A stretch of 64,000 bases of DNA from Campylobacter_A concisus_Y (GCF_902460415.1 NZ_CABPTY010000002.1:343541-407540); one strand, 5' to 3'. Positions 19,737-29,218 are shown, counted from the first letter of the stretch. Translations and numbers: made by a program. The notes: generated from the sequence alone by a model not told the origin.

Positions 19737-21689
19737 TTAGTAACTTACCATTTCAACTTTTGCTTTTAATACACTAGCATTTATATTTGTAGCATAGGTT
19801 CCTAATAAAATTTTATACTGCTTCTCATGTCCTACTATTTGAGCTATGATATTTGGCTCTACTTCTTGTTGGACAAGCGTATCTATAAAATAGTGTCTAA
19901 AAGAGTAAAAAGTCTTTTGCTTGTTGCTACTTATTAGTTTTCGTTGTATTTGAGATCTAAAAATTTCTGAAAAGTCTTTATTGCTTACTTTGAAGATACT
20001 TTTGTTTGTACTAGCTCTTTGTTTTACAAACTCTATTAATCCAAGCTCTATTAACTTACTATGAACTGGTACAAGCCTTATGGAATTTATATTTTTAGTA
20101 CTCTTGCCATCATCTCTATTTATACTAAAACAAAGCACGTTATTATGATAAATGATGTCACTTGCTCTTAGCTGAACTATCTCATTTATTCTCATGCCAC
20201 TATATGCTGCTATCATAGTTATATAATATAGATCATTTGCGTTTATCCGTTTGCTTGGTGACTTGTTTATTTCTTTAAAATTTTGGACTATTTTAAAGAT
20301 AGTATTAGCCTCTTCTTTGCTATAAGGCAGAACCTTACGCTCCATTGGATTTATCTCTACTTTTACGTTTAGATCATTTACGATGCTCTTACTTATGTAG
20401 TCACTGTTATAGCAATACTTAAAAAACTGAATAACCCTTATCATATACTTTTGTATAGTTACTTGTGATAGCTTGGGATCGTTTTTACCTATGCGTATGA
20501 TTTGCTCTAAGTTTTTGTCTTTGTATTTAGCTTTTTGATTTAGCTTGGTTGGTATGAGGGCCAAAGTATTTCTAAATTTAAGCAGATCATCTCGTGATAT
20601 GGTTGTGATATCTCTGCTTGGATGAAAAAATTTAAACAATATATTACCTACTATATTTACCAGATCCATAGTGCTATTTGACCACTTTTGGCTAATGCTA
20701 GTATTTGCTATAAAATTTTCAAATGCTGTTTTTAGTGTGATGATCTCTTTATTCTCTACATTTCTTTGGCTGGTAGAGCATGGTACTATCTCATATTCTT
20801 GTCTTATTTCATCATTTAAAATACCTACACTAAAGCTTTTATCTCCTACTTTTATGCGTTTACCTATGATATGACTACCGCTAGTTAGTATCTGCTCTAC
20901 ACTTCTCTCATCATCTTTGGTTTTTACTAGCTTAAGAGGAGTGTTGAGTCCATATTGTTGCTTGGCAGTTGTCATTATGGCATGTGAGAAATTTTTAGTT
21001 AGATTTTTAATGCCTTCCTTATTAAGAGGTAGTCCATGTGTTTCATTAAGGGTTTCAATATTATCCTGAAAGCTATCTATATTGTTTGATTCAAATCTAT
21101 AATTTTCATCTTGTTTGTTTAAAAATTTAAGCTTTTTAGAAACGAGGTTTGTGCTTTTATCAAGCTTTGATATAAGATAGTTTAGTGATAATATATGTTT
21201 CTCAAGCAAGGTTTGAGCTATACTGGCTTTATCATCTTGATCTATGGCTTCATCTAAGTTGTTAGATAAAATTTCAGCTTTATTTATTAAAGCCTCATTA
21301 CTTTGTTTGAGAAGATTAGGAAAGCCATCATTTTTTAAGGCTTCTTTGAAGTGCTGATTTAGTGCATCCGCAAAGTCAACATCTATCTTTTTATCATAAA
21401 GTGAATGCTCTTTTATGCTCTTGTCTACCTTTGCTTGCATAAAACTATCAACTAATGAATCTATAATTCCTTGATTTAGCTTCATATCCACTGCCTTTGT
21501 TATGAGATAAATATATCTATCATAAATTCTAGCAGATTTTCTGGCTTTTAATATGGAACAAGTCCCCAAGGAGAAGCATAACTCTCTTGAACAATTAAAA
21601 ACTTTTCTTGCTTTTGGGGTGATGACACTTCGGTAGTAATAAATTCCATTACGATTTTTTAGATGTACCATGGATTTGTAGTGGAACAA
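19737..21689 (-). CDS. Tyrosine recombinase/integrase of island B (Int2)
   Basis: Paralogue of Int1, about 644-650 residues. The N-terminal arm-binding-like region contains NRNGIYYYRSV. Catalytic features are SGMRINEI, FYSFRHYF, VGHEKQY and LLGTYAT (nucleophile Tyr). As in Int1, box II has Tyr where Int3 has His. The likely start is ATG 21671 (MVHLKNRNG), aligned with the paralogues, rather than TTG at 21689. It lies about 87 bp left of att2 and is presumed to recombine island B between att1 and att2. Confidence 0.95.
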   Translation of the reverse strand: MFHYKSMVHLKNRNGIYYYRSVITPKARKVFNCSRELCFSLGTCSILKARKSARIYDRYIYLITKAVDMKLNQGIIDSLVDSFMQAKVDKSIKEHSLYDKKIDVDFADALNQHFKEALKNDGFPNLLKQSNEALINKAEILSNNLDEAIDQDDKASIAQTLLEKHILSLNYLISKLDKSTNLVSKKLKFLNKQDENYRFESNNIDSFQDNIETLNETHGLPLNKEGIKNLTKNFSHAIMTTAKQQYGLNTPLKLVKTKDDERSVEQILTSGSHIIGKRIKVGDKSFSVGILNDEIRQEYEIVPCSTSQRNVENKEIITLKTAFENFIANTSISQKWSNSTMDLVNIVGNILFKFFHPSRDITTISRDDLLKFRNTLALIPTKLNQKAKYKDKNLEQIIRIGKNDPKLSQVTIQKYMIRVIQFFKYCYNSDYISKSIVNDLNVKVEINPMERKVLPYSKEEANTIFKIVQNFKEINKSPSKRINANDLYYITMIAAYSGMRINEIVQLRASDIIYHNNVLCFSINRDDGKSTKNINSIRLVPVHSKLIELGLIEFVKQRASTNKSIFKVSNKDFSEIFRSQIQRKLISSNKQKTFYSFRHYFIDTLVQQEVEPNIIAQIVGHEKQYKILLGTYATNINASVLKAKVEMVSY

Positions 21690-21702
21690 AAGTGGGACAC
21701 TT
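21681..21702 (+). promoter_or_regulatory. Candidate integrase arm sites, right end of island B
   Basis: GTGGAACAAAA followed by GTGGGACACTT, closely resembling the pair at 10790-10820 just inside the left end of the same island. Matching sites at both ends fit Int arm-type binding. Inference only. Confidence 0.4.
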
Positions 21703-21775
21703 GACTAATGCTTATTGGAAAAAGTTGTTTGTAATGGTGATGTAGCAGGGCTTTAAGCGATATTTAAAAATTTAT

Positions 21776-21820
21776 CTCATAAGCCGGAGGTCGGGAGTTC
21801 AAGTCTCCCCCGTGACACCA
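21776..21820 (+). repeat. att2: 3' half of a tRNA(CAT) gene, island B/C junction
   Basis: Identical to att1 over 45 bp, beginning exactly at CTCAT of the anticodon loop and ending at CCA. Flanks on both sides differ from att1, so 45 bp is the shared core. Confidence 0.9.
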
Positions 21821-21891
21821 TAAATACCTAAACTACGATGTTTCTACAATATTATATTGCAGTCACCTTTCATGAAATATAGCTTAATGTT

Positions 21892-21922
21892 TGTAGCAAA
21901 ATAAAATTTTATGTAGCAAATT
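21892..21922 (+). promoter_or_regulatory. Candidate integrase arm sites, left end of island C
   Basis: TGTAGCAAAAT and TGTAGCAAATT 20 bp apart. The same motif occurs at 42440-42457 at the other end of island C beside Int3. Inference only. Confidence 0.4.
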
Positions 21923-22505
21923 CTTAAGCTTGCAGTAATTTTAACACGTTTTTGTAAAATTTTTAAAAAACAAGTAAAATTTTTTAACGAATAATCTACT
22001 ATAATATAATCTGTCACTTTGCCGGGTTAAATTTTTATCATAGTTTAAATAAAATAAGTATAGATGTATAGTAGAAATGGCGTTTGTAGCTATTGAATAT
22101 TGGCTAAAAAATATTTTTGATGATTATTATACATTCATACCCCTAGTGATAAAACACAAAATAGAGATAGGCTGCATAAGCATCACGAGATCCTGCGTAT
22201 GTCAAATACTGGCTACCATTTATAAAGATAAAAGAGTCAGAGTATTTAAAGGCAAAATTTGAGAATTTGTTTGGAGAGTATTTGGTGCGCAATTGATGAT
22301 GATGCAATAATTTTTATTTGGTAATTTTAAGATATTTGTTTCGATTCCTCATATAAATACTAGCATTAAGTAATTCATAAGTATTTTTATGCTATACAAT
22401 CAATTATAAGCAAAAACCCCTTGATATATCGTGCTTTTTAAAACATAAAATCATTTTTTTATTCTACTTACTATCAAATTCATTGACTCGACTATAAAAA
22501 AAGAT

Positions 22506-22614
22506 TATAATGCTCACAATTTTTAAAAATAAAATATTTTTAACCAAAGGAGGTTAAGATGATCAAAATTAGTTAGAAGCAGAGGTTCTGTTTAAGTGTT
22601 AGAAAAGAACCTCT
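22506..22614 (+). promoter_or_regulatory. Putative leader: promoter, mini-ORF and hairpin
   Basis: TATAAT at 22506-22511, a strong ribosome binding site AAAGGAGG at about 22546-22553, ATG 22559 encoding only MIKIS and a stop, then a 9-bp stem AGAGGTTCT/AGAACCTCT (22581-22614). The layout recalls translation-attenuation leaders or a small RNA upstream of the mobilization genes. Confidence 0.4.
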
Positions 22615-22787
22615 ACGATAAATTTTAGCGTTTTTATTGTAACCGTTCTCTACTTTTAAACTACTTAAATAAGAACTTCATTAATACCAACCATATTGAG
22701 TTTATTGGGCAAACTATAGGTATGTCTATTTTGGTGAGATGGCTATTGCTGTCTTTATAAAATTTTAAAAAGTCATAGGAGAAAAAC

Positions 22788-23090
22788 ATGGCTAATAAAA
22801 AAATGCTTTTAAATGATTTAAAAGCTATCAGAAAAAATAAAATAAAACAGGAGATTAAACAAGCATGCATTGAAGCCTTGTTTCCACAAAAAGCTACGAT
22901 CAAAGAGTGCAGGCTAGTAATCGAAGATCGTTTTGGTATCAAGCTATCAAATAATGAGTTTTCCAAATGGAAGAAAGAATATGAGGCAAAAAATGCAAAC
23001 CAACCCTCTGATGCATGTCATATTCTCGGTTCCAAAGAAGACGAAAAAAACGATGAGGAACTAAGCAATGGCACTAACAATCAAGAGTAG
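22788..23090 (+). CDS. Small basic mobilization-associated protein
   Basis: 100 residues: a Lys-rich N-terminal half and a central region (about 35-65, ATIKECRLVIEDRFGIKLSN) that could form a helix-turn-helix. The C terminus is acidic. A ribosome binding site AGGAG precedes the ATG. It overlaps the next gene by 23 bp and opens the mobilization module, so a relaxosome accessory or regulatory role is plausible. No firm family recognised. Confidence 0.55.
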   Translation: MANKKMLLNDLKAIRKNKIKQEIKQACIEALFPQKATIKECRLVIEDRFGIKLSNNEFSKWKKEYEAKNANQPSDACHILGSKEDEKNDEELSNGTNNQE

Positions 23091-23613
23091 TGATACAGCA
23101 GTTGCGGCAAACGCAGTAATTGCTCTACAAGAACATATCGAAATTGGTAATAAGGTTAGTGAAAATATTAGAAATAATATTGAACTTTTTAATCAAGCCG
23201 CAGATAGCTTTGATAAAAGCTTTAAAGAAAAAATAGAACTTATAGAGCAAGGAGGTATTGAACTTATAAATGCAACAAAAGAGATTCAAAACAACTTTCA
23301 AAATACTCTAAAGAGTGCAGATAAAACTATATCAAAGATTAACTCATCTTTTACCTCTTTGATGAAAAAGATAGCATATGTGTTAATTACCATTGTGTTT
23401 ATAGAAGCACTCTTCTTTTTTGGCTACTTGTTTTATGATAGCCATAAGACAAATGAAACCAAATCTTCACTACAAAATAGGCTAGATAAAGCACTTTATA
23501 ACGTGTCTAATCTTCAAGGCTTTATTATCCATATTTACAACCAAGATGGTCAAAAAGCTAGCGAGGATTTTACTAAATGGCTAAACACAAATGGTGACAG
23601 CAATGTTCAGTAG
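23068..23613 (+). CDS. MobB-like mobilization protein with one membrane segment
   Basis: 181 residues. An amphipathic, coiled-coil-like N-terminal region (about 20-95) is followed by one hydrophobic segment (about 107-128, IAYVLITIVFIEALFFFGYL) and a short C-terminal domain. Small membrane-anchored proteins of this layout (MbeB/MobB type) help relaxosomes dock to a type IV coupling protein. Position between two other mobilization-like genes supports this; sequence-level assignment is tentative. Confidence 0.5.
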   Translation: MALTIKSSDTAVAANAVIALQEHIEIGNKVSENIRNNIELFNQAADSFDKSFKEKIELIEQGGIELINATKEIQNNFQNTLKSADKTISKINSSFTSLMKKIAYVLITIVFIEALFFFGYLFYDSHKTNETKSSLQNRLDKALYNVSNLQGFIIHIYNQDGQKASEDFTKWLNTNGDSNVQ

Positions 23614-23674
23614 CAAGCAAATTTTTCTAATAGCAAGACACATACAATGTATGACACTTCGTTTTCATACCTTG

Positions 23675-23739
23675 TATAATCTTGCTCTGCCGAGGGCTGC
23701 AATGCGAGACATAAGAAGCGTTAAAACGCTTCTTCTCGC
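23675..23739 (+). promoter_or_regulatory. mobC promoter and candidate oriT inverted repeat
   Basis: TATAAT (23675-23680) is followed by a 10-bp inverted repeat AAGAAGCGTT/AACGCTTCTT with a 2-base centre (23713-23734), flanked by GCGAG (23704) and CTCGC (23735). It is just upstream of the MobC-like and relaxase genes, a usual place for oriT. Nic site not identified. Confidence 0.4.
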
Positions 23740-23765
23740 TATCACATTTTATGAAAGGATATCAT

Positions 23766-24128
23766 ATGTCAAAAAATGTCAAGGATAAGATGCTCTCCGT
23801 AAGGATCACTTATCAACAATACAATAAGTTATATAAAATAGCTCTAGAGCTAGATATGTCAAGATCAGAAATCATTTCCTATCTTATAGATAATGGCACT
23901 ATAAATTCTGAATCTATAAAAAAGAAAGAGCTATATCCAGCAATAATTGCAAATTTTGCTAGACCTTTTAATAACATTAATCAAATAGCAAAGAAACTAA
24001 ATATAGCTTATAAGACTAGTGGCAATATAGCTTTAGAAGTGATACTGCAGACACAAGAAGAGTTGTACAAAGTTCAATCAGTGCTAACTGAAATTTTAAG
24101 CCTAATAAAGAGTAGCTATGATAGCTAA
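23766..24128 (+). CDS. mobC: MobC-like relaxosome protein (ribbon-helix-helix type)
   Basis: About 120 residues. MLSVRITYQQYNKLYKIALEL then SRSEIISYLI is a ribbon-helix-helix-like N terminus. The central NFARPFNNINQIAKKLN matches MobC family proteins (N-x-N-Q-hA-x-x-hN). I place the start at ATG 23766 behind AAAGGA; an in-frame ATG lies 15 bp upstream. It overlaps the relaxase gene by 11 bp, and MobC-type proteins open oriT DNA for the relaxase. Confidence 0.75.
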   Translation: MSKNVKDKMLSVRITYQQYNKLYKIALELDMSRSEIISYLIDNGTINSESIKKKELYPAIIANFARPFNNINQIAKKLNIAYKTSGNIALEVILQTQEELYKVQSVLTEILSLIKSSYDS

Positions 24129-26568
24129 GATCTCAAAGGGAGAAAAAGGCATAGCTGATTATCTAAAAACTGGCAAGAAAAGAGATTCAAAGCTAACTAG
24201 AGATGAAAAAGATGATAGATTACCACTGGCTGGAAATTTAGATCTTATCGAGATGTCTGAAAAGCACCAGAGCAAGAAAAAGAATAAGAAACATAACTAC
24301 TATCATATATCCTTGTCATTTACTTCAGAGGAGTGGAACAAACTATATGAAAGTGGCAATATAGATGAGCTTATAATAGACTTTCTCAGACTCACTTTCC
24401 CAAATCACGACATAGATGAGCTACTTTTTTATGCTGAAGCTCATCTGCCTATAATCAAAGAAGAGCCATATATTCCTCGCCCAGAAGGGGCACTAGAAAA
24501 TAGAACATTAAACAAGAAACATAAAAATGGTGAACCACTAAAAAGAGAGCCTCATGTTCATCTAATAGTCTCTTTTGAAAATATGAAATTTACCCATAGT
24601 GTAAAAACCGGTGGAGTTATATATACAAAAGGTGCAGCCAAGCAACAAATAAAAGCTGTTATGGCTAAATCAGCAGAAAAATTTAAAAGAGTGGTTAATG
24701 ACATCTTATCTAACAAGTATGGTCTAAATAATATAGAGCCTTTAGGTATGGATGAAGACCAACTAAATAAACAATATGAAAGCTTTAAAAGTGCAGCACA
24801 AAAGGTTAAGAAAGGCAAAGAAAAAGATACACAGATAAAGATAGAAACAGATGTTGTGATCGAGCCAAAAGCTAATACAAAAGAGCAAAATATAAGTGTT
24901 GAAGAGTTACTAGCTGATGCTAAAAATTCTACAGCTGATTATCTATTAAGAATGATAGAAGAAGATGAGAGTTTCAAAAAAGACTATTATGATAGGGCAA
25001 AGAGGCTTAACGCAATGGATATAAGAGAATTTTTGCCTATGATCAATGCAAAATTTAACATTACCGCAAAACCTGAAATGGTAAATGACAAATATAAAGT
25101 AAGAGTGGATGGTTTTAATGGAACTTATAATCTAACTGACCTAATGTGTAAGATAGTCTATAATGGCAGAAAAGGAGCGTTGTTTCACGTAGTTAATGAG
25201 CTAGAGCAAATGCTTATAGAGCTTGAGGCCAATAAAAATGAGCCAAAGATAACATTAAGTGTAAGTAGTGACTTTGGCACGCCAAATAAAGACCCAAAAG
25301 CTCAAGTGTTAAATAGCTGGAAAACGATACAAATAGAGCCATACAATCTAAAATCAATACTTAAAAACTATTCAGCTATATCAGTGGCAAGTTTCAAAGA
25401 TAAAAGTGAAGAAGCTAGCAGTATTGATGGCATAACTCCTACGCTTATATATGATATAGATAACTCTAAATTTACTGCAAATGATGCTCAAAATTTACTA
25501 CAAAGTAAAGGAATAAAAGGCTTCATACACCCAACCACCTATCAAGCGCCAGACACAAAAGTAGAGAAATTTAAACTCATCATACCCACAACAAAGACTC
25601 CAAGCTTAAATGAATATGATGAATACATAAAAGAGATAACAAGAGAGCTTGGGTTATGTAACATAGTAAATAACTCCAGCTTGCATCCTAGTAAATTTCA
25701 CTACACTCCAGTGCCAGGATCTGAACTTGTAAGCATTAGTGGAAAAACTTTTGATAATACAAGAGCCATTGAAGATGCTGGCTTAAAAACAGATATTAAT
25801 AATATGGATATTAAAGCCATATATGAAGATTTACAAAATCTAAGAAAATATGAGCTTGGTCATGAAACAAAAGATACCAACTCACATATTAAAAGAACAA
25901 GCTACCAAGCTATATCATCAAAGATTCCGATAAAAGAGTTAATAGAATACTTTGAAGAAAACACTATGGTTAAAAAATATGAAGATTGTCAAATACTTTT
26001 TAATAATAACAGTAGATATCTATACTTGCCAGAAGAAAACACAGCCTATTCTTTTAACCAAAATAGACACTATACTCCATATATCTACATTAGAGATAAA
26101 TTTTATGAAGCAGCTAGAAAGATAAAAACTGGATTTTATGATGATGATCTCATTCAAAAGCTAAGACTTAAACAAAATGAATATAAAGGCTTCGTAAAAG
26201 GTATCGATGATCATCTAGATATAAATAGATACTATTTAGCTTTTATAAATAGAACTGAAAACTTTAAAAAATATCTATCGAATATAGCTAAGACTAACTA
26301 TAAAGGCTTAATTTATAATATAAAAACATATATGAAAGATTGGCAAGATATGCAAGGTTTTAATAAGCTAAAGGAGCGTTATAGAACAGATAAGATATAT
26401 CTAACAGAAGATCATATATTATTTGGTTCACTAAAAATAACAAAGCAAGAGCTATACGATCAAGGACTTGATAAGAATTTTGAAGTAGAGCAATCAAAAC
26501 AACAATCAAATGAGATAGAGGGCAAAGAGCAAAATGTGAAGTCAGAGTATGATGGTTTGGGAAGGTAG
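24118..26568 (+). CDS. mobA: MobA-like relaxase, probably fused to a primase-like domain
   Basis: 816 residues. The N-terminal relaxase part has a candidate nucleophile region (GIADYLKTGKK, 11-21), YYHISLSF, and the metal-binding REPHVHLIVS motif. The region about 440-530 has YDIDNSKF, KFKLIIPTTKTPS and SKFHYTPVPGSE, a pattern resembling archaeo-eukaryotic primase-type domains carried by some mobilization relaxases. The C-terminal third is basic, with no further match. The relaxase nicks oriT and pilots the strand; a primase would start complementary synthesis in the recipient. The relaxase call is firm, the primase call is inferred from motif shape. Confidence 0.75.
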   Translation: MIAKISKGEKGIADYLKTGKKRDSKLTRDEKDDRLPLAGNLDLIEMSEKHQSKKKNKKHNYYHISLSFTSEEWNKLYESGNIDELIIDFLRLTFPNHDIDELLFYAEAHLPIIKEEPYIPRPEGALENRTLNKKHKNGEPLKREPHVHLIVSFENMKFTHSVKTGGVIYTKGAAKQQIKAVMAKSAEKFKRVVNDILSNKYGLNNIEPLGMDEDQLNKQYESFKSAAQKVKKGKEKDTQIKIETDVVIEPKANTKEQNISVEELLADAKNSTADYLLRMIEEDESFKKDYYDRAKRLNAMDIREFLPMINAKFNITAKPEMVNDKYKVRVDGFNGTYNLTDLMCKIVYNGRKGALFHVVNELEQMLIELEANKNEPKITLSVSSDFGTPNKDPKAQVLNSWKTIQIEPYNLKSILKNYSAISVASFKDKSEEASSIDGITPTLIYDIDNSKFTANDAQNLLQSKGIKGFIHPTTYQAPDTKVEKFKLIIPTTKTPSLNEYDEYIKEITRELGLCNIVNNSSLHPSKFHYTPVPGSELVSISGKTFDNTRAIEDAGLKTDINNMDIKAIYEDLQNLRKYELGHETKDTNSHIKRTSYQAISSKIPIKELIEYFEENTMVKKYEDCQILFNNNSRYLYLPEENTAYSFNQNRHYTPYIYIRDKFYEAARKIKTGFYDDDLIQKLRLKQNEYKGFVKGIDDHLDINRYYLAFINRTENFKKYLSNIAKTNYKGLIYNIKTYMKDWQDMQGFNKLKERYRTDKIYLTEDHILFGSLKITKQELYDQGLDKNFEVEQSKQQSNEIEGKEQNVKSEYDGLGR

Positions 26569-26626
26569 ATTATCGTAAGCTGTTATAGAAGACAAATTAT
26601 TAGCATTGTATCTTCTTGTCCTTCTC

Positions 26627-27841
26627 TCATCCCATAAAACCAAACGGCAATGCAAACATATCATCATCTAGCTTCATAGCCGTATCTCCAGCATAAAAAA
26701 CTATGCCTTTATCAAATTTGCTTTGTAAATTTTCTTTTAGATGGTAGATATGCTTAAAGTCATCTTTACTGATAGTTTTTGAGGACTTGACCTCTATGGC
26801 TATGAGTTTGCCTGATATCTCAAGGATAAAGTCTATCTCTTTTTGATCACTCGTTCTATAGTAGTATATATTTGCTCTTTTTTTGCTACTGGTATTTGCT
26901 TTTAGTAGCTCATCAAATACAAATGTCTCATATATGGCGCCTTTATAAGGAGAATTCGCAAGCTCTTGCGCTGATGAAATTTGAAGTAAATGTGCCAGCA
27001 CCCCTGTGTCGGTAGCAAAAATTTTAGGTGTTTTTATGAGCCTTTTTAGAGCGTTGTTAAAATATGGCTGAAGCTTTTGGATCTGATAGGTATGCTCTAG
27101 CACGCTAAAATAGCTATCAAATGTCTTATTATCAAGCCCAGACTCTAGACATAGCTCGTTTTTGTTAAAGATATTGCCACTTCTTAGCATACATAGGCGG
27201 TACATAGTGATAAATTTATCCATATTTCTGATGTTGCCTATCTCTTTGGCATCTGATTCTATATATGTTCTTATATATGAGCTAAACCAGAGATATTTTG
27301 ATTTCTCTGAGTCTATCTTTGTGATCTCCGGGTAGCCGCCGTTTATGATCTTTTCAGATAAGCCGTCGTTGTCATACTTCTTTAGCGCTAGATGGCTTAT
27401 ATCGCCACTTAAAATATCTATCAAATTTTCATCACTATGGCTTAACTCTTTTTGAGAAAGCGGATAGAGTTCCACTATGCCTATCCTACCAGCCAAAGAG
27501 TCCGAGATATCTTTAAAGCCTTTTAAATTTGCAGAGCCAGTTAGTATAAACTGCCCGTTTGTTCTATCTTTATCTACAAATTCTTTTATTGCTAAAAGCA
27601 GTATGGGCACTCTTTGTATCTCATCTATCACGATAGGCTTCTCGCAATGCTCTATAAAGCCTTTTGGATCGTTTCTTGCGGATTCATATATATTAATATC
27701 GTCAAGCGTTACGTAATTTGGTATATCTAAATTTAAAGCAAGGGTTGATTTGCCAACTTGTCTAGCTCCGCTTATCAAAAGCACAGGAAAGCTTTTCATA
27801 TACTCTTTTATTTCGTCGCTTATGGCTCGTTTGATGTACAT
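26627..27841 (-). CDS. ATP-binding protein of the AAA/DUF4143 family
   Basis: 404 residues. Walker A is GARQVGKST (about 24-32), Walker B is PIVIDEIQ, followed by sensor-like ILTGSAN. The C-terminal DUF4143 region ends in DFILEISGKLIAIEVKSSK, a PD-(D/E)XK-like fold (EVKSSK). The family is common on bacterial genomes and mobile islands; its function is poorly known. It converges with the relaxase gene and is probably independent cargo. Full length. Confidence 0.85.
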   Translation of the reverse strand: MYIKRAISDEIKEYMKSFPVLLISGARQVGKSTLALNLDIPNYVTLDDINIYESARNDPKGFIEHCEKPIVIDEIQRVPILLLAIKEFVDKDRTNGQFILTGSANLKGFKDISDSLAGRIGIVELYPLSQKELSHSDENLIDILSGDISHLALKKYDNDGLSEKIINGGYPEITKIDSEKSKYLWFSSYIRTYIESDAKEIGNIRNMDKFITMYRLCMLRSGNIFNKNELCLESGLDNKTFDSYFSVLEHTYQIQKLQPYFNNALKRLIKTPKIFATDTGVLAHLLQISSAQELANSPYKGAIYETFVFDELLKANTSSKKRANIYYYRTSDQKEIDFILEISGKLIAIEVKSSKTISKDDFKHIYHLKENLQSKFDKGIVFYAGDTAMKLDDDMFALPFGFMG

Positions 27842-28144
27842 AGTATTTTATCCTTAAATATTTAGGAGTATAATACTATGATTTATATAAATTTACAAGG
27901 ATGGTTTGGTTAAGATAATTGTATATTTAAATTTAATTCGAACTAAAACTGGCAAGATTAAGTCAGTCACTGTGATTTTCCATCACACTGAGTATTTTAT
28001 TGGTAGAGTTTTAAGCAATATCACCTCAGATTTTCATATTGACAAATGGCAGTCAAATTTTACCTCAAAAGGAGCAGCACAATAACCATTTTTGGAATAT
28101 TGCACAGGCTCTTTTATACTGCGACCTAACTTCCCAATAAATTT
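27842..28144. other. Intergenic stretch without a recognised gene
   Basis: About 300 bp between the ATPase start and the restriction gene remnant. It includes the presumed ATPase promoter region at its left side (minus strand). No complete ORF or RNA is recognised. Confidence 0.4.
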
Positions 28145-28384
28145 TTACCTCATAACTTTATCCAGTAGTGATTTATAGCTATCCACTACGTCATAGACCA
28201 CGCTATCGTTGCTTATAGCCTTAAAATGCTCCTTTGCGCAGTGGATTTTGGACTCTTCGACTTGGCGAAGCTGCATAGAGTTCATAGACCCTTTAGTCTC
28301 CGCGACAAAATAAATATGCTTAATATCTCCCTCATAAAATGCAATCGCCCTAAAAAGACAAACCTCTCCAGATACATCAGTCAT
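28145..28384 (-). pseudogene. Remnant of a type III restriction enzyme Res subunit (C-terminal end)
   Basis: 79 codons containing IYFVAETKGSMNSMQLRQVE and AKEHFKAI, which match the conserved C-terminal nuclease-region end of type III restriction Res proteins (normally ~900-1000 residues). Everything upstream is missing: the fragment ends at the junction with the truncated ISL3 transposase near 28385. It is presumably a deletion/insertion remnant with no activity. Confidence 0.7.
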
Positions 28385-28385
28385 A

Positions 28386-29108
28386 TATATAGACGAATTT
28401 AAAGGAAATATAGAAAAAGAGAAATATCAGCTAGCGATGTATGATAAAAACCGTAAACTAGTAGATATATTAAGAAATAGACATTCACAAACAATAAAAA
28501 ATATAATAAACGAATTTGAAATACAACCACAAGTAGTTGTAATGGATATGTTTAAGCCATTTAGAAGCATAATAAATAGTAATATAGTTCAGGCCCAAAT
28601 AGTAGCAGATAAATATCATGTAATAAGACAAGGGATATGGGCATTAAGAGATTTAAGAGTAGAATTATTTAACAAAGACAATGAAAAGTATAAGAAGTTA
28701 AAAAAATATTGGAAAATACTAAGTAAAAGCCCAATAAGTCAGTTTAGTCAAAGACAAAAAGAAATATTAAAAGAGATATTAAAAGTAGATAAGACATTGA
28801 AAAAGATGTATAGAATAATAAAAGAATTTTACAAGATGTTTGAGAGCAAGACAGTAAAGACAATGAGAAGGAGAATAGAGCAATTAATTGAAAAATTGAG
28901 AGTATTTAATATAAAGCAAAGTATAAAACTAGCAGATACAATAACAAGTTGGAAAAAAGAGATAATAAATATAGTAGAATATAAAATAAACAATGGGTTT
29001 ATAGAAGGAAATAACAACAAAATAAAAGTAATAAAAAGAGTATCTTATGGACTAAGAAACTATGAAAGATTTAGAAAATTGATATATTTACGTCTTTGCA
29101 ATAGATAG
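28386..29108 (+). pseudogene. 5'-truncated ISL3-family transposase
   Basis: The open frame runs from the junction at ~28386 (reading YIDEFKGNIEKEKYQLAMYD) through 28437-29108. The DDE-domain features of ISL3 transposases are visible: IDEFKGN at the start, VVVMDMFKPF, and a C-terminal NGFIEGNNNKIKVIKR. The N-terminal helix-turn-helix/zinc-ribbon half is absent, so about 235 of the usual ~400 residues remain. It abuts the Res remnant, and an intact right end follows. Confidence 0.85.
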
Positions 29109-29118
29109 AGGTGTTTTT

Positions 29119-29143
29119 ACACCCCCACTATTGACAAAGAACC
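29119..29143 (-). repeat. Right inverted-repeat end of the ISL3 element
   Basis: Read on the minus strand this is GGTTCTTTGTCAATAGTGGG followed by GGTGT, the typical terminal sequence of ISL3-family elements, just after the transposase stop. No matching left end is seen. Confidence 0.65.
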
Positions 29144-29218
29144 ATAATAAATTTTATCCGCTCTATAAATTTAAAAATTGAATACCCTTTTTACATACAT
29201 TTAAAAGAAAAATTTATA

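Larger units (their letters stand above)
21821..22787. other. Left end of island C, mainly noncoding
   Basis: 967 bp without a convincing gene. It holds two TGTAGCAAA-type motifs (21892-21902, 21912-21922) that recur beside Int3, a promoter-like TATAAT at 22506, and a 5-codon ORF with hairpin at 22546-22614. A 61-codon ORF at 22077-22262 has no recognisable features. Confidence 0.5.

Noticed and set aside
22077..22262. 61-codon plus-strand ORF at the left end of island C
   Set aside because: No ribosome binding site, no recognisable motif and Cys/Ile-rich composition typical of chance ORFs in AT-rich DNA.
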